Origin: Nocardioides immobilis
Lineage (GTDB): Bacteria; Actinomycetota; Actinomycetes; Propionibacteriales; Nocardioidaceae
Assembly (NCBI RefSeq): GCF_003515065.1
Contig: NZ_QXGH01000038.1
Span: forward strand, 17,204 to 81,203
Direction: 5' to 3'
DNA: 64,000 nucleotides
Numbering within the stretch: the first letter of the stretch is position 1; each line of letters begins with the position of its first letter. The notes beneath the pieces are model-generated. The model saw only the letters and a program-made list of their open reading frames with translations. It made no database searches and had not been told where the DNA came from. Below are positions 33,478-42,066 of this stretch, in pieces. Position numbers and translations under genes: made by a program.

Positions 33478-34406
33478 GGGACGTCCCCCTCGTGGGCAGC
33501 ACGGAGCACCGCGGCCGCGGCCGAGACCGCGCCGGCTACGTCGCCGTCGGGCGGGTACAGCAGTGCCCGGCCGACGACCAGGCCGCGCACGGCCGGTGAG
33601 CGCAGTGCCTGACCCCACGACGCGAGGTCCTTGGCCGGGTCGGGGCCGGGCACTCCGCCCAGGACGACGCAGGGCAGGGTGGTCGCGGCGAACACAGCCT
33701 CCGGCTCGTCGCAGGAGGGCATCTTGAGCCAGGTGTGGGCGCTGGTCACGCCCAGGCCCGAGGCGACGGTGACGGCGCGCGAGAGCGAGGCGACGTCCTT
33801 CAGCAGGGTCAGCTTGCCGTCCGCCTCGCGGCGGTAGGGCAGTGGCTCCACCATCGCCATCAGTCCGTTTTCGGCGAGCTCGGTGACAGCCTCCGCGCAG
33901 GCCTGCAGGGTCGGCAGCGTTCCCGGGTCCTTGTCGTCGATGCGGAGCAGCATCTTGCCGCCATCCAGTCCGTACCGCGCGATGCTCGCCGCGTCGTAGC
34001 CGGTGAACCGGTCGTCCATGGTCCACACCGCGCCGTCGAGGCCGCCGCGGTTCATGGATCCGATCACGACCTTGCCTTCGAGGGCACCCAGCAGGAGCAG
34101 CTCCTCGATAACGTCGGGCGTTCCGAGCACGCCGTCCACGTCGGGGTGTGCGAGCGCCTCGACCAGTCGGGCCAGCAGCGACCGGCGGTCGGCCATCGCC
34201 AGGCGGTCACCACCGGTCGCCAGGGCACCGCGGGCCGGGTGGTCGGCTGCGACCAGGAACAGCGTGTCCTTCTTCGACAGCAGCCGCGGGGGCCGGCGCC
34301 TGGTGCGATAGGCCGACGCGACCGCATGGGGCTGCGTGGCGCGGACGCGAAGCAGCTCGCTCCATTGTTCGTCGGTGATTGCTGGACGGGTCGGCGCGAT
34401 GGTCAT
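33474..34406 (-). CDS. Class I-type aldolase (Cgl0158-like) of inositol pathway
   Basis: A 310-residue (beta/alpha)8 aldolase of the actinobacterial Cgl0158 group. Seen: F-L-V-A-A-D-H-P-A-R-G, G-V-L-G-T-P-D-V-I-E-E-L, G-S-M-N-R-G-G-L, L-R-I-D-D-K-D-P and T-W-L-K-M-P, where the lysine is the likely Schiff-base residue. In some bacteria a related domain is fused to IolC; here it follows iolC with a four-base overlap. It most likely splits 2-deoxy-5-keto-gluconate 6-phosphate (the IolJ step), as no other IolJ candidate is in the cluster. Confidence 0.82.
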   Translation of the reverse strand: MTIAPTRPAITDEQWSELLRVRATQPHAVASAYRTRRRPPRLLSKKDTLFLVAADHPARGALATGGDRLAMADRRSLLARLVEALAHPDVDGVLGTPDVIEELLLLGALEGKVVIGSMNRGGLDGAVWTMDDRFTGYDAASIARYGLDGGKMLLRIDDKDPGTLPTLQACAEAVTELAENGLMAMVEPLPYRREADGKLTLLKDVASLSRAVTVASGLGVTSAHTWLKMPSCDEPEAVFAATTLPCVVLGGVPGPDPAKDLASWGQALRSPAVRGLVVGRALLYPPDGDVAGAVSAAAAVLRAAHEGDVP

Positions 34407-35392
34407 GGGTGGGCTCCTTGGCTGGTGACGAGCTCCTCGAGCTCGGTGAGGGTGGGCATCGCGTCGGCGCAAGCCAGGCGCGAGGCGACGATGGCCCCGG
34501 CCGCGTTCGCGTACTCGGCGCATCGGACGGGGTCCCATCCGGACAGCAGGCCGTGGACCAGGGCGCCGCCGAAGGCGTCGCCGGCGCCGAGGCCGCACAC
34601 GACCTCGACGGGATGGGGCCGCACGACCGTGGACCCCTCGCGGGTCGCGACCAGGACGCCGTCGCCGCCCATCTTCACCAGCGCCAGCTCGACCCCGCGG
34701 TCGAGCAGGCGCGTCGCGGCCTCGGCCGGGTCCGCCGTACCGACCGCGACCTCGACCTCGGCGCGGTTGCCGACGGTGACGGTGACGTGGTCGAGCATGG
34801 CGTCGTACTCGGCGCGCGCGTCGTCGGGCGAGGGCCAGAACATCGGCCGCCAATCAAGGTCCAGGATCGTGTGCCGGCCACTCCCGGGAGTGGGCCGGCC
34901 GCGGTGCTCGAGCATGGTGAGCTGTGTGGTTCGTGCGGGCTCGACGCTGACACCGGTGCCGGTCACCCAGAACACCGGGACGTCGCGAACCAGGTCGAGG
35001 GGAATCTCGTCGGGGGTCAGCGTCAGGTCCGGCGCGACCGGTGTCCGGTAGAACAGCAAGGGCGGGTCGTCCGGAGGGTTCAGCTCGCAGAAGACAACGG
35101 GTGTCAGCAGGTCTTCCGACGTGCCGACGTACGACGCGTCCACGCCGAATCCGGCCAGTGCCTCTTTGACGTAGTCGCCGAAGCCGTCGCGCCCGACCTT
35201 GGTGAGTACGGCGGTCCGGCGGCCGAGCCTCGCAGCCCCGACGGCGACGTTGGTGGCCGTGCCGCCGAGGAACTTCTGGAACGTCGTGACGTCCTTCAAC
35301 GGCCCGGTCTGGAGCGGGTAGAGGTCGACGCCCACTCGGCCGACGGTGAGAAGTTCGGTCTGGGATCCAGGGAGTGTCACTGCGTCCCCCAC
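34403..35392 (-). CDS. iolC: 5-dehydro-2-deoxygluconokinase
   Basis: A 329-residue PfkB-family sugar kinase that phosphorylates 2-deoxy-5-keto-gluconate. Seen: L-G-G-T-A-T-N-V-A-V (about 42-51), D-L-D-W-R-P-M-F-W and the anion-hole motif G-L-G-A-G-D-A-F-G-G with the catalytic Asp. W-R-P is typical of IolC. GTG at 35392 lies inside the iolH-like gene's last codons (16-base overlap). The C-terminal DUF2090 part found in fused IolCs is absent. Confidence 0.93.
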   Translation of the reverse strand: MGDAVTLPGSQTELLTVGRVGVDLYPLQTGPLKDVTTFQKFLGGTATNVAVGAARLGRRTAVLTKVGRDGFGDYVKEALAGFGVDASYVGTSEDLLTPVVFCELNPPDDPPLLFYRTPVAPDLTLTPDEIPLDLVRDVPVFWVTGTGVSVEPARTTQLTMLEHRGRPTPGSGRHTILDLDWRPMFWPSPDDARAEYDAMLDHVTVTVGNRAEVEVAVGTADPAEAATRLLDRGVELALVKMGGDGVLVATREGSTVVRPHPVEVVCGLGAGDAFGGALVHGLLSGWDPVRCAEYANAAGAIVASRLACADAMPTLTELEELVTSQGAHP

Positions 35393-36264
35393 GAGCTGGT
35401 GTACTTGTCGATCGTCTCGCGCATGTAGAGGCTGGACTCGCGGGCGCGGTCCTCCCAGGCGAACACGCAGGACGTCATGATCGTGTCGTCGCGATCGCCG
35501 AAGCCGAGCCGGCCGAGCGTCTCGAAGAACAGGTCCCAGTCCACCTCGCCCTGGCCGATATCGAGGTGCTGGTGCACCCGTGCGGTGGAGCCCGGCGGGT
35601 TGACGATGTAGCGCAGGCCCGAGGAGCCGGTGTGGTCGAAGGAGTCGGCCAGATGCAGCTGGGTCATCAGGTCCCCGGCGTACTCCATGATCTCGACCAT
35701 CTTCTGGGGGGTGGTGCCGCCCATGTGGAAGGTGTGTGGCGCGCAGTAGAGGAAGGAGACCAGGGGTGAGTTGATGCCCCGGATCATGTCGACCGCGACC
35801 AGGCCGTCCTCTACGAAGTCGTCCGGATGGGGCTCGAGCCGGAGGTGGACGCCTTCTCGTTCGAAGACGGGGAGCAGCTCCTCCATGGACCGCCAGAACT
35901 GTGCCTCGCTGCGGCTCGCCGTCTCGGGTCGGCCGTTGAACTCGGAGTTCATGACGTTGCAGTCGAGCTGGACGGTGATCTCGATGGCGCGCTTCCAGTA
36001 CCGCACGGCCGCCTGACGCTCGTCCTCATCGGGGCCGGACCAGCGGTACAAGGGAAGGTTCGCCGCAACCTTCACACCGGCATCGTCGAGGGCCTTCTTG
36101 AACGCCTTGACGGTGGCGTCGTCTGCCCGCGGGTGCAGGAAGAACGGCATGAAGTCTTCACGCGGGGAGAGCTCGATGTGCTCGTAGCCGAGGTCGGCCA
36201 CCAGCGCCGGGAGCTCCAGAAGGGGCGTGCTGCGGAACATGTACGGGTCGATCGCGATCCTCAT
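35377..36264 (-). CDS. iolH: IolH-like sugar phosphate isomerase/epimerase
   Basis: A 295-residue xylose-isomerase-like TIM barrel. It matches the IolH type in opening M-R-I-A-I-D-P-Y-M-F-R and H-I-E-L-S-P-R-E-D-F-M-P-F-F. Metal-ligand candidates: L-E-P-H-P, H-L-A-D-S-F-D and the C-terminal E-D. The exact IolH reaction is not established. No separate IolE (2-keto-inositol dehydratase) is evident nearby, so this gene or the epimerase at 37765 may cover that step. Seven bases separate it from mmsA. Confidence 0.82.
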   Translation of the reverse strand: MRIAIDPYMFRSTPLLELPALVADLGYEHIELSPREDFMPFFLHPRADDATVKAFKKALDDAGVKVAANLPLYRWSGPDEDERQAAVRYWKRAIEITVQLDCNVMNSEFNGRPETASRSEAQFWRSMEELLPVFEREGVHLRLEPHPDDFVEDGLVAVDMIRGINSPLVSFLYCAPHTFHMGGTTPQKMVEIMEYAGDLMTQLHLADSFDHTGSSGLRYIVNPPGSTARVHQHLDIGQGEVDWDLFFETLGRLGFGDRDDTIMTSCVFAWEDRARESSLYMRETIDKYTSSWGTQ

Positions 36265-36271
36265 GTCAGCC

Positions 36272-37768
36272 TCACTGTGCGGTCGGGAAGTGGAAGCTGG
36301 AGTCGATGGCCTGCTCGACGTGCGGCCAGCGGGAGGTGACCACCTTTGCCCGCGTGTAGAACGCGACGCCCTCTGGTCCGTGGATGTGGGACTGGCCGAA
36401 CAGGGAGTCCTTCCACCCGCCGAACGAGAAGTAGGCCATCGGGACGGGGACCGGGACGTTGATCCCGATCATCCCGACCTTGACCCCGCGCTGGAACCGG
36501 CGGGCTGCCTCACCGCTCGACGTGAAGATTGCTGTGCCGTTGCCATACGGGTTGGCGTTGATCAGGGCGATCGCCGCGTCCACGGTGTCGGCGCGCATCA
36601 CCGACAGCACCGGGCCGAAGATCTCCTCCCGGTAGACATCCATCTCCGGCGTCACGCCGTCCACCACGGTCGGCCCCACGAAGAAGCCCTGCTCGTGACC
36701 CGGCACGACCAGCCCGCGACCGTCCACGGTGACCTTGCCGCCTTGCCTCTCGCCGGCGTCGATCAGTCGCACGATCCGATCCACGGCTTCGGGGCTGATC
36801 ACCGGCCCCATCTCGCTCTTCTCGTCGCGCCCCGGGCCCACCACTACTTCGTGTGCCTTGGCATTGACCGCCTCGACGAGTGCATCCCCGGCGGTTCCGA
36901 CGGCCACCGCGGCGGAGATCGCCATGCACCGCTCTCCCGCAGAGCCGAAGGCTGCAGCGACCAGGTGATCGGACGCGAAGTCCAGGTCGGCGTCGGGCAA
37001 CACGATTGCGTGATTCTTCGCGCCACCCAGGGCCTGGACCCGCTTGCCGTTCGCCGTGCCCCGCTCGTGGATGTACTTCGCGATGGGTGTGGAGCCGACG
37101 AACGAGATCGCCTCGACGTCCGGGTGATCCAACAGGGCGTCCACGGTCTCCTTGTCGCCGTGCACGACGTTGAACACACCGGGCGGAAGGCCTGCTTCGG
37201 CCCACAATTCGGCGATCCGCAGCGAGGCAGAGGGGTCCCGCTCGCTGGGCTTGAGCACGAAGGTGTTGCCGCAGGCGATGGCGACCGGGTGCATCCACAT
37301 CGGAACCATCACCGGGAAGTTGAACGGCGTGATGCCGGCGACCACGCCGAGCGGCTCCCTGAAAGAGAATGCGTCGATGCCGCGCGAGACCTGGTCGGAG
37401 TAGTCGCCCTTGAGGAGCTGTGGGATCCCGCACGCGAACTCCACGACCTCGAGGCCGCGTTGCACCTCACCGGCTGCGTCGGACACCACCTTGCCGTGCT
37501 CGTCGCTGATGATCTCGGCAAGCTCCTGGGTGTGGTCGTTGACTAGCTGCCGGAAGGCGAACAACACCTTGGTGCGCTGTGACAGCGAGGACTGCGACCA
37601 GGACTCGAACGCCCGCTTCGCCGCTTGTACGGCGGTGTCGACGTCCGCGGGCGCGGCCAGCATCACCTCGGCCTGTCGCTCGCCCGTCGCCGGGTTCCAC
37701 ACGTCGCTCCGGCGGGTCGACGTGCCGCCGGCCAGCGCGCCGTCGATCCAGTGGTCGATCGTCCTCAT
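36272..37768 (-). CDS. mmsA: (Methyl)malonate-semialdehyde dehydrogenase
   Basis: A 498-residue CoA-acylating aldehyde dehydrogenase (MmsA/IolA) that converts malonate semialdehyde to acetyl-CoA, the last step of inositol breakdown, and methylmalonate semialdehyde to propionyl-CoA. Seen: I-T-P-F-N-F-P-V-M-V-P, V-L-K-P-S-E-R, F-V-G-S-T-P-I-A-K-Y-I and the active site G-E-R-C-M-A-I. Start M-R-T-I-D-H at 37768 overlaps the epimerase stop by four bases, ruling out the longer frame. Confidence 0.94.
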   Translation of the reverse strand: MRTIDHWIDGALAGGTSTRRSDVWNPATGERQAEVMLAAPADVDTAVQAAKRAFESWSQSSLSQRTKVLFAFRQLVNDHTQELAEIISDEHGKVVSDAAGEVQRGLEVVEFACGIPQLLKGDYSDQVSRGIDAFSFREPLGVVAGITPFNFPVMVPMWMHPVAIACGNTFVLKPSERDPSASLRIAELWAEAGLPPGVFNVVHGDKETVDALLDHPDVEAISFVGSTPIAKYIHERGTANGKRVQALGGAKNHAIVLPDADLDFASDHLVAAAFGSAGERCMAISAAVAVGTAGDALVEAVNAKAHEVVVGPGRDEKSEMGPVISPEAVDRIVRLIDAGERQGGKVTVDGRGLVVPGHEQGFFVGPTVVDGVTPEMDVYREEIFGPVLSVMRADTVDAAIALINANPYGNGTAIFTSSGEAARRFQRGVKVGMIGINVPVPVPMAYFSFGGWKDSLFGQSHIHGPEGVAFYTRAKVVTSRWPHVEQAIDSSFHFPTAQ

Positions 37769-38781
37769 GACGAGGCCTCGACGCCGGCGAGCTTCGCGGC
37801 CGCGATGAGGTTGTCGGTGGCGAACTTGAGACCTTCCACCTGGCCGAACGAGGCGTCCTCGTGCTCGATGTTCACTGCGCGGACAGCGGTGTGCTCCCGG
37901 AGCGCTGCTAGGAACCGGGCCCAGAAGTCGACGTCGTGGCCGCGGCCGACGGCGACGAACGACCAGCCCGGGACGGCCGGCCACCGGGTGACGGTGTGGC
38001 GACCACCGAGGCCGAGCGGGTTCTCCTCGGCAGGGATCCATTCGAACCGGTCGTCGAGCACCCCGTTCACGGCTGCGGTCTGATGGATCAAGGTGTCCTT
38101 GGCGGCGGCGAAGAAGACCAGGTCGCCCAGGTCCTCGACGGCCGCGATGGGGTCGATGTGCTGCCAGAACAGATGGCTGGGGTCCATCTCGGCGCCGACG
38201 TGGTTGACACCGCCGGCCGGGGTGGTGAGCTCAACCAGGCGCTTGAGGGTGGCCGGGTTGAACACCAGGTTGTGCGGGTGCATCTCGATCGCCACCCGTA
38301 CGTCGTTCTCGGCGGCGAGCTCCTGGATCTCCTTCCAGAACGGGACCGCGACCTCGTCCCACTGGTAGTCCAAGGTCTCCTTGTAGACCGAGTCCCACGG
38401 GATCACGGTCCACGACGGCCGTGTGCCGCCGGCCTCGGCCGCAGGCAGGCCCGACATCGTGATCACGGTCTTGATGCCGAGCAGCCCGGCCAGCTTGATC
38501 GTGCGCTTCAGGTCCTCACCGTGGGTGACCTCCGGGTCCGGGTGCAGCGGGTTGCCGTTGCAGTTCAGCGCGGTGAGCTCGATGCCGTAGTCGTCGAAGA
38601 CCGCGAGGTACTTCTCGCGGGCGGTGGCGCTCTCGAGCAGCTCATCGACGGGCAGGTGCGGGGTGCCGATGAATCCGCCGGCGTTTATCTCGACACTGGT
38701 CAGGCCGAGTCCGCGGAGCGTGTCCAGCGTCTCCTCGAGGGTCTTGTCGTGCAGGCAGGCGGTGTACGCGCCGAGCTTCAT
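37765..38781 (-). CDS. Sugar phosphate isomerase/epimerase
   Basis: A 338-residue xylose-isomerase-like TIM barrel of the kind often found in actinobacterial inositol clusters. Seen: Y-T-A-C-L-H-D near the start, S-V-E-I-N-A-G-G-F, I-E-M-H-P-H-N, G-A-E-M-D-P-S-H-L-F-W-Q and V-N-I-E-H-E-D, giving a Glu-Asp/His-Glu metal set. It could act as an inosose isomerase (IolI-like) or replace IolE. M-K-L-G start at 38781. Sixty-three bases lie between it and the dehydrogenase upstream. Confidence 0.82.
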   Translation of the reverse strand: MKLGAYTACLHDKTLEETLDTLRGLGLTSVEINAGGFIGTPHLPVDELLESATAREKYLAVFDDYGIELTALNCNGNPLHPDPEVTHGEDLKRTIKLAGLLGIKTVITMSGLPAAEAGGTRPSWTVIPWDSVYKETLDYQWDEVAVPFWKEIQELAAENDVRVAIEMHPHNLVFNPATLKRLVELTTPAGGVNHVGAEMDPSHLFWQHIDPIAAVEDLGDLVFFAAAKDTLIHQTAAVNGVLDDRFEWIPAEENPLGLGGRHTVTRWPAVPGWSFVAVGRGHDVDFWARFLAALREHTAVRAVNIEHEDASFGQVEGLKFATDNLIAAAKLAGVEASS

Positions 38782-38844
38782 GATGTGTTCCTTTGATGCT
38801 GGTGGGGGTGATGTCGTCGGCCACGAACGGTGGGCGACGAAGGG

Positions 38845-40023
38845 TCAGGCGAGGGCTACGGATTGGCCGCCGTTGAGCGCGGACTGGGTCACCGCGGCCT
38901 GGATCTCCATGTTGTGAAGGCCGTCGGCCAGCGACGGGAGGGGCGCGAGCTTGCCCAGCCCGGCAACCTGGTCGAGGAAGGCGCGGGCCTGCCACGCGAA
39001 CAGGTCGTTCTGGCCGTGGCCGACGGAGGGGAAGTCCATCGCGATCCCCCGCTCGATGCCGGGGTGCTGGGGACCGATGAGGACGGTGCGAGATCCGTTG
39101 GTCCTTCCGTCGGGGCCTTTGTCTGCGAAGGTGAACTCGCCGGGCCGGTTGAGATCGAACGCTGCGGAGCCGTTGGCGGTGAACACCTCAAATCCCAGTC
39201 CGTTGGGAAGTCCATGCGAGATTCGGCTGATGGAGAAGGTGCCGACCGCACCGTTGCCGAAGGTGGCCGTGAAGGTGGCGATGTCCTCGTTCTCCACGGG
39301 TTCGGTGGTATCACCGACCGCACCGGCGGCGTGTCCGACCGTTGCGCCGAGGGGCACGGGGCGCTCGGTGGTGAAGGTCTGGAACACCGCGCCAGTGACG
39401 CTTGCGATCGGGCCGCAGAGATATTCGCCCAGGTCGATCATGTGGCTGCCGATGTCCGCGAGCGCGCCGGTGCCCGGCCCGCCCTTGTAGCGCCAGCTCA
39501 TGGGATTGTGCGGGTCCTGGGCGTAGTCGCACCAGTAGTGGCCGTTGAAGTGCCGGACCGGTCCGATCGCACCGTTCTGGATCTGCTCGCGAATGGCGTT
39601 GATCGCCGGCGTACGCCGGAAGGAGAACCCGACGCCCGAGTGGCTTGTCGCGGCCTCGGCGGCAGCCACCATCGCCCTCGCGTCCTCGACGGTGGGGGCC
39701 AACGGCTTTTCGCACAGCACGTGCTTGCCGGCTGCAAGGAGCGCTTCCACGACCGGCCGGTGCAGCTCGTTGGCGATCGCCACCGAGACGACGTCGATGT
39801 CAGGGGCATCCACGATCGCCTCCCAGCTCTTCTCGGCTCGCTGGTAGCCGAAGCGCTCGGCGCCGTCGAGTGCGAAGGGTTCGTGCGCGTCGGCGATCGC
39901 GACGAGGCGTACGTCGGGCAGGTCCAGGTCGTAGAGCTGGCTCGCGACGCGGTAGCCGGCGGCATGGGCGCGCCCGACCATGCCGGCGCCGATCACGGCG
40001 ACGCCGAGAGACGTGTCTGTCAT
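38845..40023 (-). CDS. Gfo/Idh/MocA dehydrogenase (inositol 2-dehydrogenase-like)
   Basis: A 392-residue NAD(P)-dependent sugar/polyol dehydrogenase. Seen: Rossmann motif V-I-G-A-G-M-V-G-R-A-H (about 10-20), C-E-K-P-L-A-P with the conserved Lys, and A-D-I-G-S-H-M-I-D-L with the catalytic Asp-His pair. In this operon it likely oxidises myo-inositol or an isomer to inosose, the entry step. Whether the substrate is myo-, scyllo- or D-chiro-inositol is not visible. It ends 63 bases before the epimerase. Confidence 0.87.
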   Translation of the reverse strand: MTDTSLGVAVIGAGMVGRAHAAGYRVASQLYDLDLPDVRLVAIADAHEPFALDGAERFGYQRAEKSWEAIVDAPDIDVVSVAIANELHRPVVEALLAAGKHVLCEKPLAPTVEDARAMVAAAEAATSHSGVGFSFRRTPAINAIREQIQNGAIGPVRHFNGHYWCDYAQDPHNPMSWRYKGGPGTGALADIGSHMIDLGEYLCGPIASVTGAVFQTFTTERPVPLGATVGHAAGAVGDTTEPVENEDIATFTATFGNGAVGTFSISRISHGLPNGLGFEVFTANGSAAFDLNRPGEFTFADKGPDGRTNGSRTVLIGPQHPGIERGIAMDFPSVGHGQNDLFAWQARAFLDQVAGLGKLAPLPSLADGLHNMEIQAAVTQSALNGGQSVALA

Positions 40024-40067
40024 GGAACGTTCTTCCTCGCTAGTGGGGTCGGATGTCGCGGCAGGCT

Positions 40068-40919
40068 TCAGGGGCCCGACGGGTCGTGGGTAAGGCGTTC
40101 GAGCTCGGCCGGCTCGGGGGTGTGCCCGTGGTGGGCGAGCTGGTAGGCCTCGATCTCTGCCTCGAGCTCGGCCATGGCCTCGCCTCCGGCCATCAGGTCG
40201 GTGATCTCTTCACGGGTCCGCTCGCCCTTGTGGAAGTCGGCGGCGAGGGCGCCGCGGATGAGGACGGCGAAGTGGTCGCCGACCGTCATCGCGTGGGTGA
40301 CGTTGTGGGTCACCAGGACGACGGCGATGCCCTTTTGTCGTGCCTGCATGATCAGGCGGAGCACGTGTGCAGCCTCCTTGACGCCGAGCGCCGCAGTCGG
40401 CTCGTCGAGGATCAGAACGTTCGCGCCGAAGTGGACCGCGCGACCAATGGCCAGGGCCTGGCGTTCTCCGCCGGAGAGGCCACCGACGAGCCGGTCACCG
40501 TCGGTGATGCGTGTGATTCCGAGAGCCTGCATCTCGCGGACGGCGATGCTGTTGGCGAGCTTGCGATCGAAACGACGCAGCGGCCACAGGCCCTTGAGGG
40601 GCTCAGCGCCGACGAAGAACGATCGCCCGATGCTCATCAAGGGGAAGGTTCCGCCGAACTGATGCACCGTGGCGATGCCGTGGCTGCTGGCGTCGCGGGG
40701 GCTCTTGAAGCACACCTTCTTCCCGCCGGCCTCCATCGTGCCGGAGCTGGGCTCGTGGAATCCGGACAGGATCTTGATCAGCGTGGACTTTCCGGCTCCG
40801 TTGTCTCCGAGCAGGCAAAGCACCTCGCCGGCTCTGACCTCCAGCGAGACGTCGCTGAGCACGTCGGTGGTGCCGAAGGACTTGCAAACGGCATTCAACT
40901 TGAGGAGAGGCTCGGTCAT
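40068..40919 (-). CDS. Sugar ABC transporter ATPase (single domain)
   Basis: A 283-residue ATPase for a CUT2-type (ribose/inositol-like) importer. Walker A G-D-N-G-A-G-K-S-T (near 38-46), signature L-S-G-G-E-R-Q-A-L-A, Walker B L-I-L-D-E-P. It has one nucleotide-binding domain, whereas classic CUT2 ATPases have two in tandem. I choose ATG at 40919 because AGAAGG is seven bases upstream; a GTG at 40925 overlapping the permease stop is the alternative. Confidence 0.89.
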   Translation of the reverse strand: MTEPLLKLNAVCKSFGTTDVLSDVSLEVRAGEVLCLLGDNGAGKSTLIKILSGFHEPSSGTMEAGGKKVCFKSPRDASSHGIATVHQFGGTFPLMSIGRSFFVGAEPLKGLWPLRRFDRKLANSIAVREMQALGITRITDGDRLVGGLSGGERQALAIGRAVHFGANVLILDEPTAALGVKEAAHVLRLIMQARQKGIAVVLVTHNVTHAMTVGDHFAVLIRGALAADFHKGERTREEITDLMAGGEAMAELEAEIEAYQLAHHGHTPEPAELERLTHDPSGP

Positions 40920-40921
40920 GG

Positions 40922-41965
40922 TCACGCCTTCTTCTTGGTTGAGGACGAGAGCGCCATACGACGGAAGGTGTTGTTCATCAGGACCGCGGCCAAGAGGAGG
41001 ATGCCGAGAATGAAGCTGGCCCAGTCGGACTCCCAGCCGGTGTAGTAGATGCCCTGCTGCACGATCGCGAAGGTCAGCGTGCCGAGGACCACCCCGACGA
41101 CGGAGCCGTAGCCACCGGTGAGCAGAACGCCGCCGATGACCACCGCGATGATGGAGTTGAAGACGAAGGACTGGCCGTTGGCGACCTGTGCGCTGTTGTA
41201 GAGGATCGTCTGGATCACACCGACCAGGGCGGCCCCGAGCGCGCTTCCCATGAACAAGCCGATCTTGACGTTGCGCACCGAGATTCCAGTGGCCCGGGCG
41301 CTGACGGTGTCACCGCCAACGGCGAAGATCCAGTTGCCGAAGCGGCTGACGTGCAACATCCAGCCCACCACCACGGCGACGCCGATCCACCAGAAGACCG
41401 CCACCTCGAACTTGTCTGCCAACAGGGTGCCGAACAGCTCCTTGTCCGGAGATCCGGGCTCGATGGCGACGCTGGTGGTGCCGGTGATGACCCGGGAGAA
41501 GCCCAGCGTCAGTCCGGCGAGGCCGAAGTTGGTGGCCAGGGTGACGACGAAGGACGGGACGTTGGTCGCGGTGACCAGTACGCCGTTGAGGAATCCTGTC
41601 AAAAGGCCCAGGGCGATCGCGGCTCCGATGCCGATGATCATCGGTGCGCCGTAATGACCGGAGACGATGGCCAGCGTCATCGAGCTTGACGCGAGGACCG
41701 ATCCGACGGACAGGTCCAGCTCGCCTGCGATCATGAGCAGGCCGACCGGGATGGCGATGATGCCCAGTTCGGCGGCGACGTTGAGCCAGCTGGCGGTGCC
41801 GCCGCTGGACAGGAACTGCTGGCCTCCGAAGATGGCGAAGAAGACGAAGACGCTGACCGTGCCGATAAGGGCTCCGGTCTCGGGCCGGCGGATCAGGTTC
41901 CGCACGCTCGCGCCGGAGACGAGCGGGCGCGCCGGAGCCGGCGCTGCTGGTGCTTGCACTGCCAT
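40922..41965 (-). CDS. Sugar ABC transporter permease (CUT2)
   Basis: A 347-residue membrane permease of the RbsC/XylH family with about nine to ten helices. Family features: M-I-A-G-E-L-D-L-S-V-G-S-V-L-A (about 80-95), V-T-A-T-N-V-P-S-F-V-V-T-L-A and F-A-V-G-G-D-T-V-S-A-R-A-T-G-I. The N-terminus is preceded by an Ala/Pro-rich stretch. It overlaps the ATPase gene by a few bases and starts 101 bases after the binding-protein gene. Confidence 0.9.
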   Translation of the reverse strand: MAVQAPAAPAPARPLVSGASVRNLIRRPETGALIGTVSVFVFFAIFGGQQFLSSGGTASWLNVAAELGIIAIPVGLLMIAGELDLSVGSVLASSSMTLAIVSGHYGAPMIIGIGAAIALGLLTGFLNGVLVTATNVPSFVVTLATNFGLAGLTLGFSRVITGTTSVAIEPGSPDKELFGTLLADKFEVAVFWWIGVAVVVGWMLHVSRFGNWIFAVGGDTVSARATGISVRNVKIGLFMGSALGAALVGVIQTILYNSAQVANGQSFVFNSIIAVVIGGVLLTGGYGSVVGVVLGTLTFAIVQQGIYYTGWESDWASFILGILLLAAVLMNNTFRRMALSSSTKKKA

Positions 41966-42066
41966 TTCTGAATCCCTTTTCGGTGGAGTCGAGGCCGACG
42001 AATAGTGCGCTGTCGACCGGGTCGCGGTGCTGGGTCGCGGAAGATGCGCGACCCAGCACCGCCGGG

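Noticed and set aside
32536..34026. Long form of IolB (496 codons)
   Set aside because: The first 183 codons overlap the aldolase gene and are Arg/Gly/Ala-rich without similarity; the GTG at 33477 gives the normal IolB length.
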